Below are positions 7,795 to 16,458 of a stretch of 64,000 bases of DNA, piece after piece; positions within the stretch are counted from its first letter, which is position 1, and each line of letters starts with the position of its first letter. The notes below the pieces were generated by a model. It did not search any database, had not been told where the DNA came from, and saw only the letters and a program-made list of their open reading frames with translations. The DNA is from an uncultured Clostridia bacterium. GTDB lineage: Bacteria > Bacillota > Clostridia > Christensenellales > UBA3700. The translations under genes and the position numbers were made by a program. The stretch spans positions 47,522 to 111,521 of the forward strand of contig CAMQSU010000001.1 of NCBI GenBank assembly GCA_947037025.1, in the 5' to 3' direction.

Positions 7795-8256
7795 ATGGCA
7801 GGAGTAAAAATCATTGCGACTAACAAAAAGGCGTATCATGACTATTATATTGAGGACACTTTCGAGGCGGGCATCGTGCTTGTTGGCAGTGAAGTCAAGT
7901 CTATCCGATTAGGACAGCTTAATATGAAGGATACTTATTGTCTTGTACGGGACGGAGAAATGCAAATGATAAATTTGCATATTTCGCAATATGACAAGGG
8001 CAGCTACTTTAATGAAGAGCCTAGACGAATGAGGAAATTACTACTTCACAAGGCGGAAATCGAGAAGCTTCGCAGCAAAGTTGATATCAAAGGATTTACA
8101 CTAGTTCCTACAAAAATGTATTTTAAGCAAGGATTAGTCAAAGTTGAAATCGGACTAGCAAAAGGAAAGGAATTACACGATAAACGTCATGTATTACAGG
8201 AAAAACAACAGAAAAGAAGTCTTGACAGAGAGATAAGATCTCTAAACAAGTTTTAA
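7795..8256 (+). CDS. smpB: SsrA-binding protein SmpB
   Basis: A 153-aa RNA-binding protein that brings tmRNA into stalled ribosomes for trans-translation. Family landmarks are the NKKAYHDYYI start, GIVLVGSEVKSIRLG, NLHISQYDKG, YFKQGLVKVEIGLAKGK and the C-terminal HDKRHVLQEK basic tail. The ribosome site (GAGGGG) lies inside the end of rnr, with the ATG 1 nt after the rnr stop. No tmRNA gene was recognised next to it, although ssrA is often nearby. Confidence 0.97.
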   Translation: MAGVKIIATNKKAYHDYYIEDTFEAGIVLVGSEVKSIRLGQLNMKDTYCLVRDGEMQMINLHISQYDKGSYFNEEPRRMRKLLLHKAEIEKLRSKVDIKGFTLVPTKMYFKQGLVKVEIGLAKGKELHDKRHVLQEKQQKRSLDREIRSLNKF

Positions 8257-8257
8257 C

Positions 8258-8277
8258 CTTCTTATCTCAATAAGAAG
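8258..8277. other. Short perfect hairpin after smpB
   Basis: CTTCTTAT-CTCA-ATAAGAAG forms a perfect 8-bp stem directly after the smpB stop and before the true terminator. It may act as a 3'-end stabiliser. Confidence 0.5.
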
Positions 8278-8280
8278 AAT

Positions 8281-8320
8281 ATGCGGGTTAATATTGGCAA
8301 AATATTGGCTCGCATTTTTT
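8281..8320 (+). terminator. Terminator after smpB
   Basis: The stem ATGCG...AATATT / AATATT...CGCAT is followed by six T. Confidence 0.85.
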
Positions 8321-8386
8321 CAATTACGCTAATAAATTATTAAAAATAGCGCAATATAATAATGACACTAAAAGGAGAATTTAACT

Positions 8387-9658
8387 ATGGATATACAATC
8401 AAAATGCGTACAAGCTGGCTATGAGCCAAAGAATGGCGAGCCAAGAGTACTACCACTATATCAGTCAACAACATATGTATATGATACGCCGGAGCAGCTA
8501 GCGAATTTATTCAATCTAAGCGAAGCAGGACATATTTATACAAGAATAAGCAACCCAACAGTCTGCGCATTTGAGGATAAAATGAACGCGCTAGAAGGCG
8601 GAGTGGGCGCACTTGCTTGTGCATCAGGACTTGCAGCGGAAACGTTAGCAGTGCTAAATGTATGCAATGCGGGCGACAATATAGTATCACTATCAACAGT
8701 ATATGGCGGAACTTACAATCTATTTAATGTAACTCTTCGCAAGTACGGAATAAATACAACATTCATTGAGCCGACAGCAACAAAAGAGGATATACTTTCA
8801 TTAATTGATGATAATACTAAAATTTTGTACTGTGAAACTATCGCAAATCCAAGTATGCACATTGTAGATTTTGACATGATGTCAAGCATCGCAAAGGAAA
8901 AAGGAATACTTTTATTTGTAGATAATACTTTAGCAACACCGTTAGTATGCAAGCCAATTGAGTACGGCGCAAACATAGTAATCTATTCAACATCTAAGTA
9001 TATTGATGGACATGCTAGCTGCATAGGCGGAATGATAATAGACGGCGGCAACTTTGATTTTGCAGGCAATCCACGATATCCAGAGTTCAATAAACCTGAT
9101 GAAAGTTATCACGGATTAGTATATACTAATTGTGCACCAGCAAGTTTTGTGACAAAAGCAAGAGTGCAAATGATGAGAGATTTAGGCTGTTGCATGAGTC
9201 CATTTAACGCATATTTAACTAATATCGGAGCGGAAACATTGCATTTAAGAATGGCAAAGCATGGCGAAAATGCGATGGCATGTGCGGAGATGCTTGAGGC
9301 TCACCCTAACGTTGAGTGGGTTAAATTCAACGGACTAGAAAGTGATGATAATTATAACAAAGCAAGAAAGTATTTCAGAGAAGGGTACAATTCAGGAATG
9401 ATAGCATTTGGAGTGAAAGGTGGGCTAGCGGAAGCAAACACATTTATGAGCTCGCTAAAACTTGCTAAAATTGTAACTCACATTGCTGATGCAAGGACAA
9501 GTGTAATTCACCCAGCAACAACAACACACAGACAGCTGAGCGGAGAGCAGTTAATTGCTTGCGGCATAACTGAAAATCTAGTTAGATTATCGGTTGGTAT
9601 TGAGTGTAGTGCAGATATTATTCGTGATTTAGAGCGAGCGCTAGATAATATCAACTAA
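8387..9658 (+). CDS. metY: O-acetylhomoserine sulfhydrylase (Cys/Met PLP enzyme)
   Basis: A PLP-dependent enzyme of the cystathionine-gamma-synthase family. It probably makes homocysteine from O-acetylhomoserine and sulfide. The 423-aa length and insertions fit MetY rather than MetB or methionine gamma-lyase (about 390-400 aa). Landmarks are YQSTTYVY, YTRISNPT, the phosphate-binding ASGLAAE region, VDNTLATP and the PLP lysine in YSTSKYIDGH. The next gene is metA with the acetyl-type residue, which supports the O-acetylhomoserine substrate. Methionine gamma-lyase is the main alternative. It has a good AAAAGGAG site. No SAM riboswitch or T-box was recognised in the 130-bp leader. Confidence 0.88.
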   Translation: MDIQSKCVQAGYEPKNGEPRVLPLYQSTTYVYDTPEQLANLFNLSEAGHIYTRISNPTVCAFEDKMNALEGGVGALACASGLAAETLAVLNVCNAGDNIVSLSTVYGGTYNLFNVTLRKYGINTTFIEPTATKEDILSLIDDNTKILYCETIANPSMHIVDFDMMSSIAKEKGILLFVDNTLATPLVCKPIEYGANIVIYSTSKYIDGHASCIGGMIIDGGNFDFAGNPRYPEFNKPDESYHGLVYTNCAPASFVTKARVQMMRDLGCCMSPFNAYLTNIGAETLHLRMAKHGENAMACAEMLEAHPNVEWVKFNGLESDDNYNKARKYFREGYNSGMIAFGVKGGLAEANTFMSSLKLAKIVTHIADARTSVIHPATTTHRQLSGEQLIACGITENLVRLSVGIECSADIIRDLERALDNIN

Positions 9659-9726
9659 CATAACAAATGAAAAAAATGCGACATTCTATTAATTATAGTG
9701 ATATCGCATATACATAAGGGGGACTC

Positions 9727-10635
9727 ATGCCGATAATTATACCAAAAACATTACCAGCATTTAATGTGTTGCAAAATGAAAATATATTTATTATGCCAAA
9801 ACTCAAAGCAGAAAAGCAGGACATTAGACCGATAGAGATAGCAATAGTAAATCTAATGCCGACAAAAATTGAGACAGAAACGCAGTTAATGAGGTTGCTT
9901 GGTAACTCTTCACTCCAAGTAAATGTAAGCCTAATAAATATGCAATCGCATGAGAGCAAAAACACCAGTACGGAGCATTTAGAAAAGTTTTATAAAAGTT
10001 TTGATGAAGTCAAAAATATAAAACTAGATGGAATGATTATAACAGGAGCGCCAGTTGAAACGCTAGAGTATCAGGACGTATCATATTGGAACGAGCTTAC
10101 CAAAATAATGGAGTATGCAGACAAAAATGTCACGTCTACAATCTTCATATGTTGGGGCGCACAAGCGGGACTAAAGTATTATTACGGAATAGAGAAAAAA
10201 ATGTTATCAGAAAAGAAATTCGGCATTTTTGAAAACAAAGCAGTTACGGAACATGATAAGCTTTTAAAAGGAATGGACGACACCTTCTACATACCAATGA
10301 GCAGACACACTTCAATTGATGAAGAAGCAGTCCGTGCACATGATCAACTGGTTGTTTTAGCAGAGTCAAAAAGCTGTGGGATAAGCATTGTTAAAAGCGC
10401 TGATGATCGCAAGATATTCTTCACTGGACATAGCGAATATGATAAAGAAACATTAAAAAATGAGTACTTGCGAGACCTTGTAAAAGGGAACGAAATAGCA
10501 ATGCCTCAAAATTATTTTATTGACGGAAATGTCGATGAAATAAATATGAATTGGAGAAGTACAGCAAATTTATTATTTTACAATTGGCTTAATTATTATG
10601 TATATCAGGTTACGCCTTTTGATAATGAAAAATAA
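9727..10635 (+). CDS. metAA: Homoserine O-acetyltransferase (MetA-type)
   Basis: Activates homoserine for methionine synthesis in the cytoplasm. It is 302 aa, the normal length of the MetA (HTS) family. The catalytic cysteine C142 (ICWGAQAG), H235 and E237 (TGHSEYDKE) are all present at the expected positions. Residue 111 is glutamate (GAPVETLE); established work on this family links E111 to acetyl-CoA and G111 to succinyl-CoA, so acetylation is predicted although the family name is homoserine succinyltransferase. This matches the upstream MetY, 68 bp away and probably in the same operon. The ribosome site is AAGGGGG. Confidence 0.93.
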   Translation: MPIIIPKTLPAFNVLQNENIFIMPKLKAEKQDIRPIEIAIVNLMPTKIETETQLMRLLGNSSLQVNVSLINMQSHESKNTSTEHLEKFYKSFDEVKNIKLDGMIITGAPVETLEYQDVSYWNELTKIMEYADKNVTSTIFICWGAQAGLKYYYGIEKKMLSEKKFGIFENKAVTEHDKLLKGMDDTFYIPMSRHTSIDEEAVRAHDQLVVLAESKSCGISIVKSADDRKIFFTGHSEYDKETLKNEYLRDLVKGNEIAMPQNYFIDGNVDEINMNWRSTANLLFYNWLNYYVYQVTPFDNEK

Positions 10636-10694
10636 CAAAGCACTAGCTAAAATTACTTGGCATAAAAGCAAATAAAATGATAATAAAATAATTA

Positions 10695-10724
10695 AAAACT
10701 GCGTATTAATACGCAGTTTTTTTT
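10695..10724 (+). terminator. Terminator after metA
   Basis: Perfect palindrome AAAACTGCGTATT / AATACGCAGTTTT plus extra T. Confidence 0.92.
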
Positions 10725-10910
10725 CTGGAAATAAAAACAATAAAATAGCGACAAAGTTAATGCATAAAATAAAATGTAAGCAGATAAAAATAAATAACAA
10801 TTCGAATCTATTGCTGTGATATTAATGCAAAATTTCTAGATATGAGCACAATATCGACTATATATAATCAAATGCTATAATATAAATTAAATTAAACTTA
10901 TAGAATTTTG

Positions 10911-10919
10911 TGTTATAAT
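10911..10919 (+). promoter_or_regulatory. Extended -10 promoter for the VanW-like gene
   Basis: TGT-TATAAT (TATAAT at 10914-10919). There is no good -35, as often with extended -10 promoters. It makes the in-frame TTG at 10908 untranscribed and supports the ATG at 10947. Confidence 0.55.
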
Positions 10920-10946
10920 GCACTCAAATTTGCACACATTAATTAT

Positions 10947-11822
10947 ATGAATAAGGCAAATAAGTACACAAAAATAATTAGTAGAATATTGATAATTTTA
11001 ATGGTAATAACAACAGTTGTTATTGCAATATTTTTCATGCAAATAAACGATAGAAAGTCCGTAACAAGCAGCAATTTTTATGCGAGCAAAAATGCCATAA
11101 AAATGCAGCAAAATAATCTAACAAAATTATCTACTTTTTCCACATCTTTTGAAGCAAGTGTGGATAATCGTGCACATAATATTATTCTTGCAAGTAGTCA
11201 GTTTAATGGAGTGCAAATCCCGCGCGGTGGCAGCATAAGTTTTAATGAAATAGTAGGTGCAAGAACTTACGACCGAGGGTACCTTGATGCTAATGTTATT
11301 ATGAAAGGTGTTTATGTTAAGGGTGTTGGAGGTGGAGTATGTCAAGTATCATCAACAATATACAATTCATGGTTAATGGCAGGTCTTGATGTTACATCAA
11401 GCCGAGCGCATTCGCTGCCTTCTACGTATGTTGCACTCTCACGCGACGCAACTGTCAGCAGCGAGATTGATTTAGTTATGTCAAACTGTAGCGATAGTGA
11501 AGTAGTTATTGAAGTTTTAACGGATAACAATATTTTAGAAATTTCTATATTTGGCAGAGCAAGAGAGAATGAATATTTGCTAATATCAGATGTAATTGAG
11601 GAAGTACCTACTTACTTTGCGCCAGATGTCACAATTGAGGTGAACGATATGAGCGAAGTTGGTGAACAATTATATGCGGGCAAATCAGGTTATAAATCAA
11701 GACTAATCATTGAAGTGATTCATGATGGAACAGTGATTGCAAGGCGAGAGTTAAGGCGTGATAGTTATAATGCGACTCCGTCGCAAAAGGTAATTAAAAT
11801 TCTAAAAGGCAGCGCAATATGA
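10947..11822 (+). CDS. VanW-family protein, membrane-anchored
   Basis: A 291-aa protein with one N-terminal membrane segment (about residues 9-30) and an outside-facing VanW domain (about 70-200). The signature runs IPRGGSISFNEIVGART, then GVGGGVCQVSSTIYN and HSLPSTYV. A G5-like beta region follows (about 215-285, ending in a ELRRDSY segment). The family is widespread in Firmicutes cell envelopes; the function is unproven and probably peptidoglycan-related. The start at ATG 10947 is chosen because the upstream in-frame TTG lies before the promoter. No ribosome site is visible between promoter and ATG, so initiation is unusual. The first VanW-type gene was found in a vancomycin-resistance cluster, but nothing of that kind is present here. 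Confidence 0.85.
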   Translation: MNKANKYTKIISRILIILMVITTVVIAIFFMQINDRKSVTSSNFYASKNAIKMQQNNLTKLSTFSTSFEASVDNRAHNIILASSQFNGVQIPRGGSISFNEIVGARTYDRGYLDANVIMKGVYVKGVGGGVCQVSSTIYNSWLMAGLDVTSSRAHSLPSTYVALSRDATVSSEIDLVMSNCSDSEVVIEVLTDNNILEISIFGRARENEYLLISDVIEEVPTYFAPDVTIEVNDMSEVGEQLYAGKSGYKSRLIIEVIHDGTVIARRELRRDSYNATPSQKVIKILKGSAI

Positions 11823-11859
11823 TCATGGCGAGAATAGAGCAAATAAAAGTAAAAATGTT

Positions 11860-11887
11860 ATGGAGTGCAATATAAATTGTGCTCCAT
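11860..11887 (+). terminator. Weak terminator-like hairpin after the VanW gene
   Basis: ATGGAG / CTCCAT stem extended by CAAT / ATTG. The T run is poor, so termination is uncertain. Confidence 0.4.
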
Positions 11888-11902
11888 TTAGCATTGCTAC
11901 TA

Positions 11903-11931
11903 TTGACAAAAGTCAGCATATAAGGTATAAT
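11903..11931 (+). promoter_or_regulatory. Promoter for phosphoglucomutase
   Basis: TTGACA (11903-11908), 17-bp spacer, TATAAT (11926-11931): a full consensus match. Confidence 0.85.
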
Positions 11932-11973
11932 AATTAGTAAGAATAAAATAATTAATCGTCAAAGGAGATTTAT

Positions 11974-13713
11974 ATGCAAAAATATAACGAATGGCTAGAT
12001 AAGGTGGACGAGAGCGAAAGAGCGGAGCTTATTGCGATCAAAAATGATAGCAACCAAATTAAAAGGCAGTTTGATATGCCTCTTGAGTTTGGCACGGCAG
12101 GAATGAGAGGGATAATTGCCTTAGGAACAGGATGCATCAATAAATATACAGTTAGACGAGCAACTTTAGGAGTTGCAAATTACATATTAGGTTTAGGCGA
12201 AAGTGCAATGGCAAGAGGCGTTGTAGTCAGCTATGACACACGTAATTTCAGTTATGAGTTTGCACTAGAAACAGCCAAAGTATTAGAGTATAACAAAATA
12301 AAAGTTTATTTATATAATGACACCCACCCAGTACCTATGTGTTCGTTTGCGATTAGGCACCATAATGCGATTGCAGGGATAATGATAACAGCATCGCACA
12401 ATCCAAAAGAGTACAATGGATACAAAGTATATGGCGATGATGGTGCACAAATGGCACCTGAAGCGACTGATATAGTTGTAAATTACATTAATGCGGTTGA
12501 AGATTATTTTAGTGTTAAGACATCAAACCTTAATGTAACTCGTGAAAAAATCCTATCAATGAATGAGGAAAAATTATCCGAGTATATAGATGTAATTGGA
12601 CGCGAAACTGATGCGTGCTATTATGCGGAGCTAGAGAAGCTGACGCTAAGCAATGCAGCGGTTGCAAGAGTGGCATCAAAGATAAAGATAGTATATACGC
12701 CAATACATGGCAGCGGATATAAGCCAGTAACGGAAATTTTGCGTAGAATGAACATACCTTGCAGCGTAGTAGAGGAGCAAAAATCCCCTGATGGCAATTT
12801 TCCAACGGTAGCAATGCCAAACCCAGAGCAGCCGGACACATTACTTATGGGAATAAACCTTGCAAAAAAACTTAAAAGCGATATCGTAATAGGAACAGAC
12901 CCAGATGCAGATAGAATGGGCGTCGCAATAAGAGATACAAAAGGCGAGTTCTGCTTGCTAACAGGCAATCAAATAGGAGCGATGTTATTAAATTATATAT
13001 TGCTAAGGCACACGGAGGAAGGAACATTACCTTCAAATAGTGCAGTAGTAAAGACAATAGTTACGACAATGCTCGCAGATAAAATAGCAATGAATTATGG
13101 AGTAACAGTATTTAATGTACTAACAGGCTTCAAGTTTATAGGCGAAAAGATAAAAGAATGGGAAACAAACGGAAAGCACACATTTATATTTGGATATGAG
13201 GAAAGTTTCGGGTATTTATCAGGAACGCACGCGCGTGACAAGGATGCAGTAGTATCAAGTATGTTATTTGCGGAAATGGCGTGTTATTATGAAGATAAGG
13301 GCGAAAAATTATACAGTGTATTAGAAGGATTATATGCACAGTATGGATATTTTGTGGAAGTTAGCAAATCATTAGCATTTGGCGGACTAGACGGAATGCA
13401 GCAAATGTCTGATGTAATGGATAAATTACGATCACATCCAATCAATAACATAGCGGGCAACCCAGTTATAGAGTTTTTGGATTACAGAGAGAGCGTTGCG
13501 ATATCAAGTAAAGGCGAAAAAACTATTATAGACTTACCAAAGACAAATGTGCTAAAATATCAACTAAGTGATGATGAGTGGGCGTGTGTTAGACCGTCAG
13601 GAACAGAGCCAAAGCTGAAGATATATGTAAGCGTGAAAGCTGCTACAAAAGCAGAATCAGCTGCAAAGAACCAAAACGTTTTGGGTTTTATTGAGCAGTT
13701 AGTGCTTAGCTAA
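11974..13713 (+). CDS. pgcA: Phosphoglucomutase/phosphomannomutase
   Basis: Interconverts glucose-1-phosphate and glucose-6-phosphate, linking MalQ products and cell-envelope sugar synthesis to glycolysis. It is a 579-aa alpha-D-phosphohexomutase of the long Firmicutes type (PgcA). All signature loops are present: the phosphoserine loop TASHNPKEYNGYK (near 138), the metal loop DPDADRMGVA (near 308), the sugar loop GYEESFGYL (near 406), and the phosphate-binding loop RPSGTEPKLK (near 539). It has a consensus promoter and an AAAGGAG site. The next gene starts 33 bp downstream and may be co-transcribed. Mannose-6-phosphate could be an additional substrate. Confidence 0.95.
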   Translation: MQKYNEWLDKVDESERAELIAIKNDSNQIKRQFDMPLEFGTAGMRGIIALGTGCINKYTVRRATLGVANYILGLGESAMARGVVVSYDTRNFSYEFALETAKVLEYNKIKVYLYNDTHPVPMCSFAIRHHNAIAGIMITASHNPKEYNGYKVYGDDGAQMAPEATDIVVNYINAVEDYFSVKTSNLNVTREKILSMNEEKLSEYIDVIGRETDACYYAELEKLTLSNAAVARVASKIKIVYTPIHGSGYKPVTEILRRMNIPCSVVEEQKSPDGNFPTVAMPNPEQPDTLLMGINLAKKLKSDIVIGTDPDADRMGVAIRDTKGEFCLLTGNQIGAMLLNYILLRHTEEGTLPSNSAVVKTIVTTMLADKIAMNYGVTVFNVLTGFKFIGEKIKEWETNGKHTFIFGYEESFGYLSGTHARDKDAVVSSMLFAEMACYYEDKGEKLYSVLEGLYAQYGYFVEVSKSLAFGGLDGMQQMSDVMDKLRSHPINNIAGNPVIEFLDYRESVAISSKGEKTIIDLPKTNVLKYQLSDDEWACVRPSGTEPKLKIYVSVKAATKAESAAKNQNVLGFIEQLVLS

Positions 13714-13746
13714 TAACATTGCAAGCAAAAATACTTTAGGAGAAAA

Positions 13747-15183
13747 ATGAGGAAAAGATATATTACAAGATTACCCGACCAAGTTGGCGCGTTTATGAAA
13801 GCTAGCAAGATTGTGACAAATGCGGGAGCGAATATAGTAAGGTGCAGTTATAATAAAGCAGTGGATACCAACACATTATTTTTAGATGTAACAGGAACGA
13901 AAGAGCAAATTAATAATATTACTAGCGAATTAACTAGTAGCGGATACATTGCAAATGAGGAAGATATAGCTAAAGTTCTTTTAATGGAGCTTAAACTTAC
14001 GGATACAGCAGGCTCGGTATATCCAGTGCTTGAGCTGATAAATAAATACAATTTCAATATATCTTATATCAGTTCCGCACAAAACGGCACAGCCTACCAA
14101 AACTTCAAATTAGGCTTATATATAGAAAATGTCAGTAGTATAACAGAATTTTTAAGCAAGATAAGTGAAATATGTGAAGTAAAGATTGTTGACTATGACA
14201 TGAGCGAGAAGTATCTTGACAATACGGTATTCTACATGTCATTTGCTGCAGAAGTGTCAGAAAAATTGAACCTTACAAGCAAGGGGAGACACAAACTGAT
14301 AGTGTATTCTAACATGATAATGCAAACATTAGACGAGCTAAATAAACCGTCACACAAGACATTTGAGTATATTGGCAACTTTGCTGACTGTATCGCAAAG
14401 TATAAGGGTAGTGCATTCAATTGTAAATTGTACAATATTAGCTTAGTAGATGATATATATATGTATGTAATTGAGCCGCCCGTCGGTGCTAACACGTATA
14501 TAATCCGCAAGGGCAATCACTTGCTTTTTGTAGATTGTGGTTTTGCTTGCTACCGTGAGGAAATGAAAAATATACTCGATATAATGATAATAGATTACAG
14601 CAAATTGAAAAAAGAGCTTATTCTAACTCATTCAGATATTGATCATGCAGGGCTAATGGATATGTTTGATAAAGTTTACGTAACTCAAGAGAGTTATGAT
14701 AATTTTGAGGCGGAAAACAACCACACTCCAAATATCAGAGAGAGCAATGAAGAGCATCTACCATATTGCAAGATAAGCAAAATAATGTCAGGATACAATC
14801 CGCCACCAATGAATATATTAAAGGTAATAGGTAGCAGAAAGAAAGACAGCACCGCAGCAATCGAATATTTATGTGACTTAAAATTGCTTGGAGAAAAGTT
14901 TGAAATATATATCGGAAATGGTGGTCATGTAGGCGGAGAAATCGTAATAAAATGTGAGAGATTATCGCTTTTATTTACGGGCGATATAATGGTTAACGGC
15001 AAAGGTTTTTCTAAAGAGCAGCAGGAGTTTAATATGATCGCGCCATACCTAATGACAAGTGTAAATACCGATTCAAAAAAAGCACTTCAAGAGAGAAAAG
15101 CGCTTTCTAAATTATTCGATTTATCTAAATATAATGTGTGCTGTGGACATGGTGCAGTTATTAATAAAGGCAAAGGAAAATAA
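13747..15183 (+). CDS. ACT-domain plus metallo-beta-lactamase-fold fusion protein
   Basis: A 478-aa soluble protein. Residues 1-75 and about 78-160 look like two ACT-type regulatory domains (RYITRLPDQVGAFMKASKI is a clear ACT start). From about 245 a metallo-beta-lactamase fold follows. Its metal motif is HSDIDH (near 294), a variant of HxHxDH with aspartate in the second position. Further ligands are GGHVGGE, the FTGDIM aspartate and CCGHG. ACT domains usually sense amino acids, so a hydrolase or oxidoreductase controlled by a small ligand is plausible (inference). Substrate unknown. The gene is 33 bp after the phosphohexomutase with an AGGAG site, and may share its mRNA. Confidence 0.75.
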   Translation: MRKRYITRLPDQVGAFMKASKIVTNAGANIVRCSYNKAVDTNTLFLDVTGTKEQINNITSELTSSGYIANEEDIAKVLLMELKLTDTAGSVYPVLELINKYNFNISYISSAQNGTAYQNFKLGLYIENVSSITEFLSKISEICEVKIVDYDMSEKYLDNTVFYMSFAAEVSEKLNLTSKGRHKLIVYSNMIMQTLDELNKPSHKTFEYIGNFADCIAKYKGSAFNCKLYNISLVDDIYMYVIEPPVGANTYIIRKGNHLLFVDCGFACYREEMKNILDIMIIDYSKLKKELILTHSDIDHAGLMDMFDKVYVTQESYDNFEAENNHTPNIRESNEEHLPYCKISKIMSGYNPPPMNILKVIGSRKKDSTAAIEYLCDLKLLGEKFEIYIGNGGHVGGEIVIKCERLSLLFTGDIMVNGKGFSKEQQEFNMIAPYLMTSVNTDSKKALQERKALSKLFDLSKYNVCCGHGAVINKGKGK

Positions 15184-15271
15184 TTTTAAGATAAACATAA
15201 ATGCAATTATATAATTAGTTTTAATTTATCATTTTAAATTAAAATATACGATTGTATATTAAATAAAAAAG

Positions 15272-15304
15272 CAGTAAATATTTAAATATTTACTGTTTTT
15301 TTTA
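15272..15304 (+). terminator. Terminator after the ACT-MBL gene
   Basis: Perfect palindrome CAGTAAATATTT / AAATATTTACTG followed by a long T run. Confidence 0.88.
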
Positions 15305-15673
15305 TTGTTTTAATTATAGAGCATATAGCAATATATTGTTATATGCTCGCATATTTGCGATAAAATTAATATATTATAATATATATATACTAATATTATT
15401 AAATATTTATGCTTGAAAAAATGCAAAACTGATTATTTTTTTTGAAGAAGAAGACACCAAATACTTGAAATTTTAGTAGTGGTTTTTTTGGATAAAATAT
15501 CAAAAAATTGCATACAATTAATGAAATATAAGTTTTAGGTTGTATAGCTTTAAATTGCATTTTAAAATAAAAAAACAAAATATTATACCCGAAAAAATGC
15601 TAAATATCATATGCAAAATAATGCTTAATATTTAACATAAAATAAATAATTAATATCAATAATAAACACATGC

Positions 15674-15746
15674 AATTCTCAAGTAAATTATACTTATAAA
15701 AATATAAAGCAATATAATTCTCACGCAATTTATACATATAAAAAAT
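15674..15746. repeat. Imperfect direct repeat, 42-bp period
   Basis: A 31-bp sequence starting AATTCTCA and containing TATAC-TATAAAAA occurs at 15674 and 15716 with four mismatches. No known element type was recognised. Confidence 0.6.
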
Positions 15747-15747
15747 A

Positions 15748-15787
15748 AAAAAACTCACTGAAAAATAAAATCTTTTCAGTGAGTTTT
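15748..15787 (-). terminator. Terminator after upp
   Basis: The stem AAACTCACTGAAAA / TTTTCAGTGAGTTT is followed on the minus strand by a T run; it also reads on the plus strand. Confidence 0.88.
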
Positions 15788-15828
15788 TATTATAATTATA
15801 ATTAAAATATAGTGTAACTTATTCTCTA

Positions 15829-16458
15829 TTATTTAGTACCATAAATCCTGTCGCCCGCGTCGCCAAGACCTGGTAGAATATATCCATTTTCATCTAAACA
15901 TCTATCAACTTTTACAACGTATATTTGCACGTCAGGGTGTGCTTTTGCTACAGCTTCAATTCCTACTGGAGCCGCTAATATGTTCATCATTTTAATGTTT
16001 ACAACCCCGGCATCTTTTAGCGCTTGAATAGCTGCAATTGCAGATCCGCCAGTTGCAAGCATCGGGTCAAGAACTATTGCAATCATGCTTTCAATGCCTG
16101 CTGGCAATTTATTATAATATGATTCAGGCAATAAAGTTTCTTCATTGCGGCACATACCAATATGTCCGACCTTAGCAGTAGGTAGCAGATTTAATACGCC
16201 GTTTACCATTCCAAGACCTGCTCTAAGAATAGGTACTAATGCAATACTATTCTCTTTAATAACATTTTGCTCAACTACCTCAAGAGGAGTTGTAACATTG
16301 ATAGTCGTTGTAGGGATATCAGCTAATCCCTCGTATGCCACTATAGTAGAGAGCTCGTCAATAAGTTCACGAAACTCCTTAGTGCCAGTATTCACACTGC
16401 GTAGTTTTGCCATTTTGTGGTCAATTAGCACATGGCTTAAAATATGTACATTATTCAT
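15829..16458 (-). CDS. upp: Uracil phosphoribosyltransferase
   Basis: Salvages uracil to UMP using PRPP. The protein is 209 aa, the usual length. The PRPP-binding motif VLDPMLATGGSAIAAI and the C-terminal uracil-binding PGLGDAGDRIYGTK are intact, and VPILRAGLGM is conserved. The start is set at ATG 16458 (MNNVHILSH) with AAGGAG upstream; a longer in-frame start at 16476 would lie upstream of that site. The ATG overlaps the stop codon of uraA (ATGAATAATG arrangement), so the permease and the enzyme are translated as a coupled pair. Confidence 0.96.
   Translation of the reverse strand: MNNVHILSHVLIDHKMAKLRSVNTGTKEFRELIDELSTIVAYEGLADIPTTTINVTTPLEVVEQNVIKENSIALVPILRAGLGMVNGVLNLLPTAKVGHIGMCRNEETLLPESYYNKLPAGIESMIAIVLDPMLATGGSAIAAIQALKDAGVVNIKMMNILAAPVGIEAVAKAHPDVQIYVVKVDRCLDENGYILPGLGDAGDRIYGTK

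Larger units (their letters stand above)
15184..15828. other. 645-bp AT-rich intergenic region
   Basis: It contains terminators at both ends and a 31-bp imperfect direct repeat (15674-15704 and 15716-15746). I see no convincing gene, promoter pair or structured RNA in the middle. The two flanking genes converge on it. Confidence 0.7.

Noticed and set aside
8323..8386. SAM riboswitch or T-box before metY
   Set aside because: The leader is too short and lacks the characteristic motifs of either element.
8257..8386. tmRNA gene next to smpB
   Set aside because: No tRNA-Ala-like ends or ANDEN-type tag frame; only two hairpins are present.
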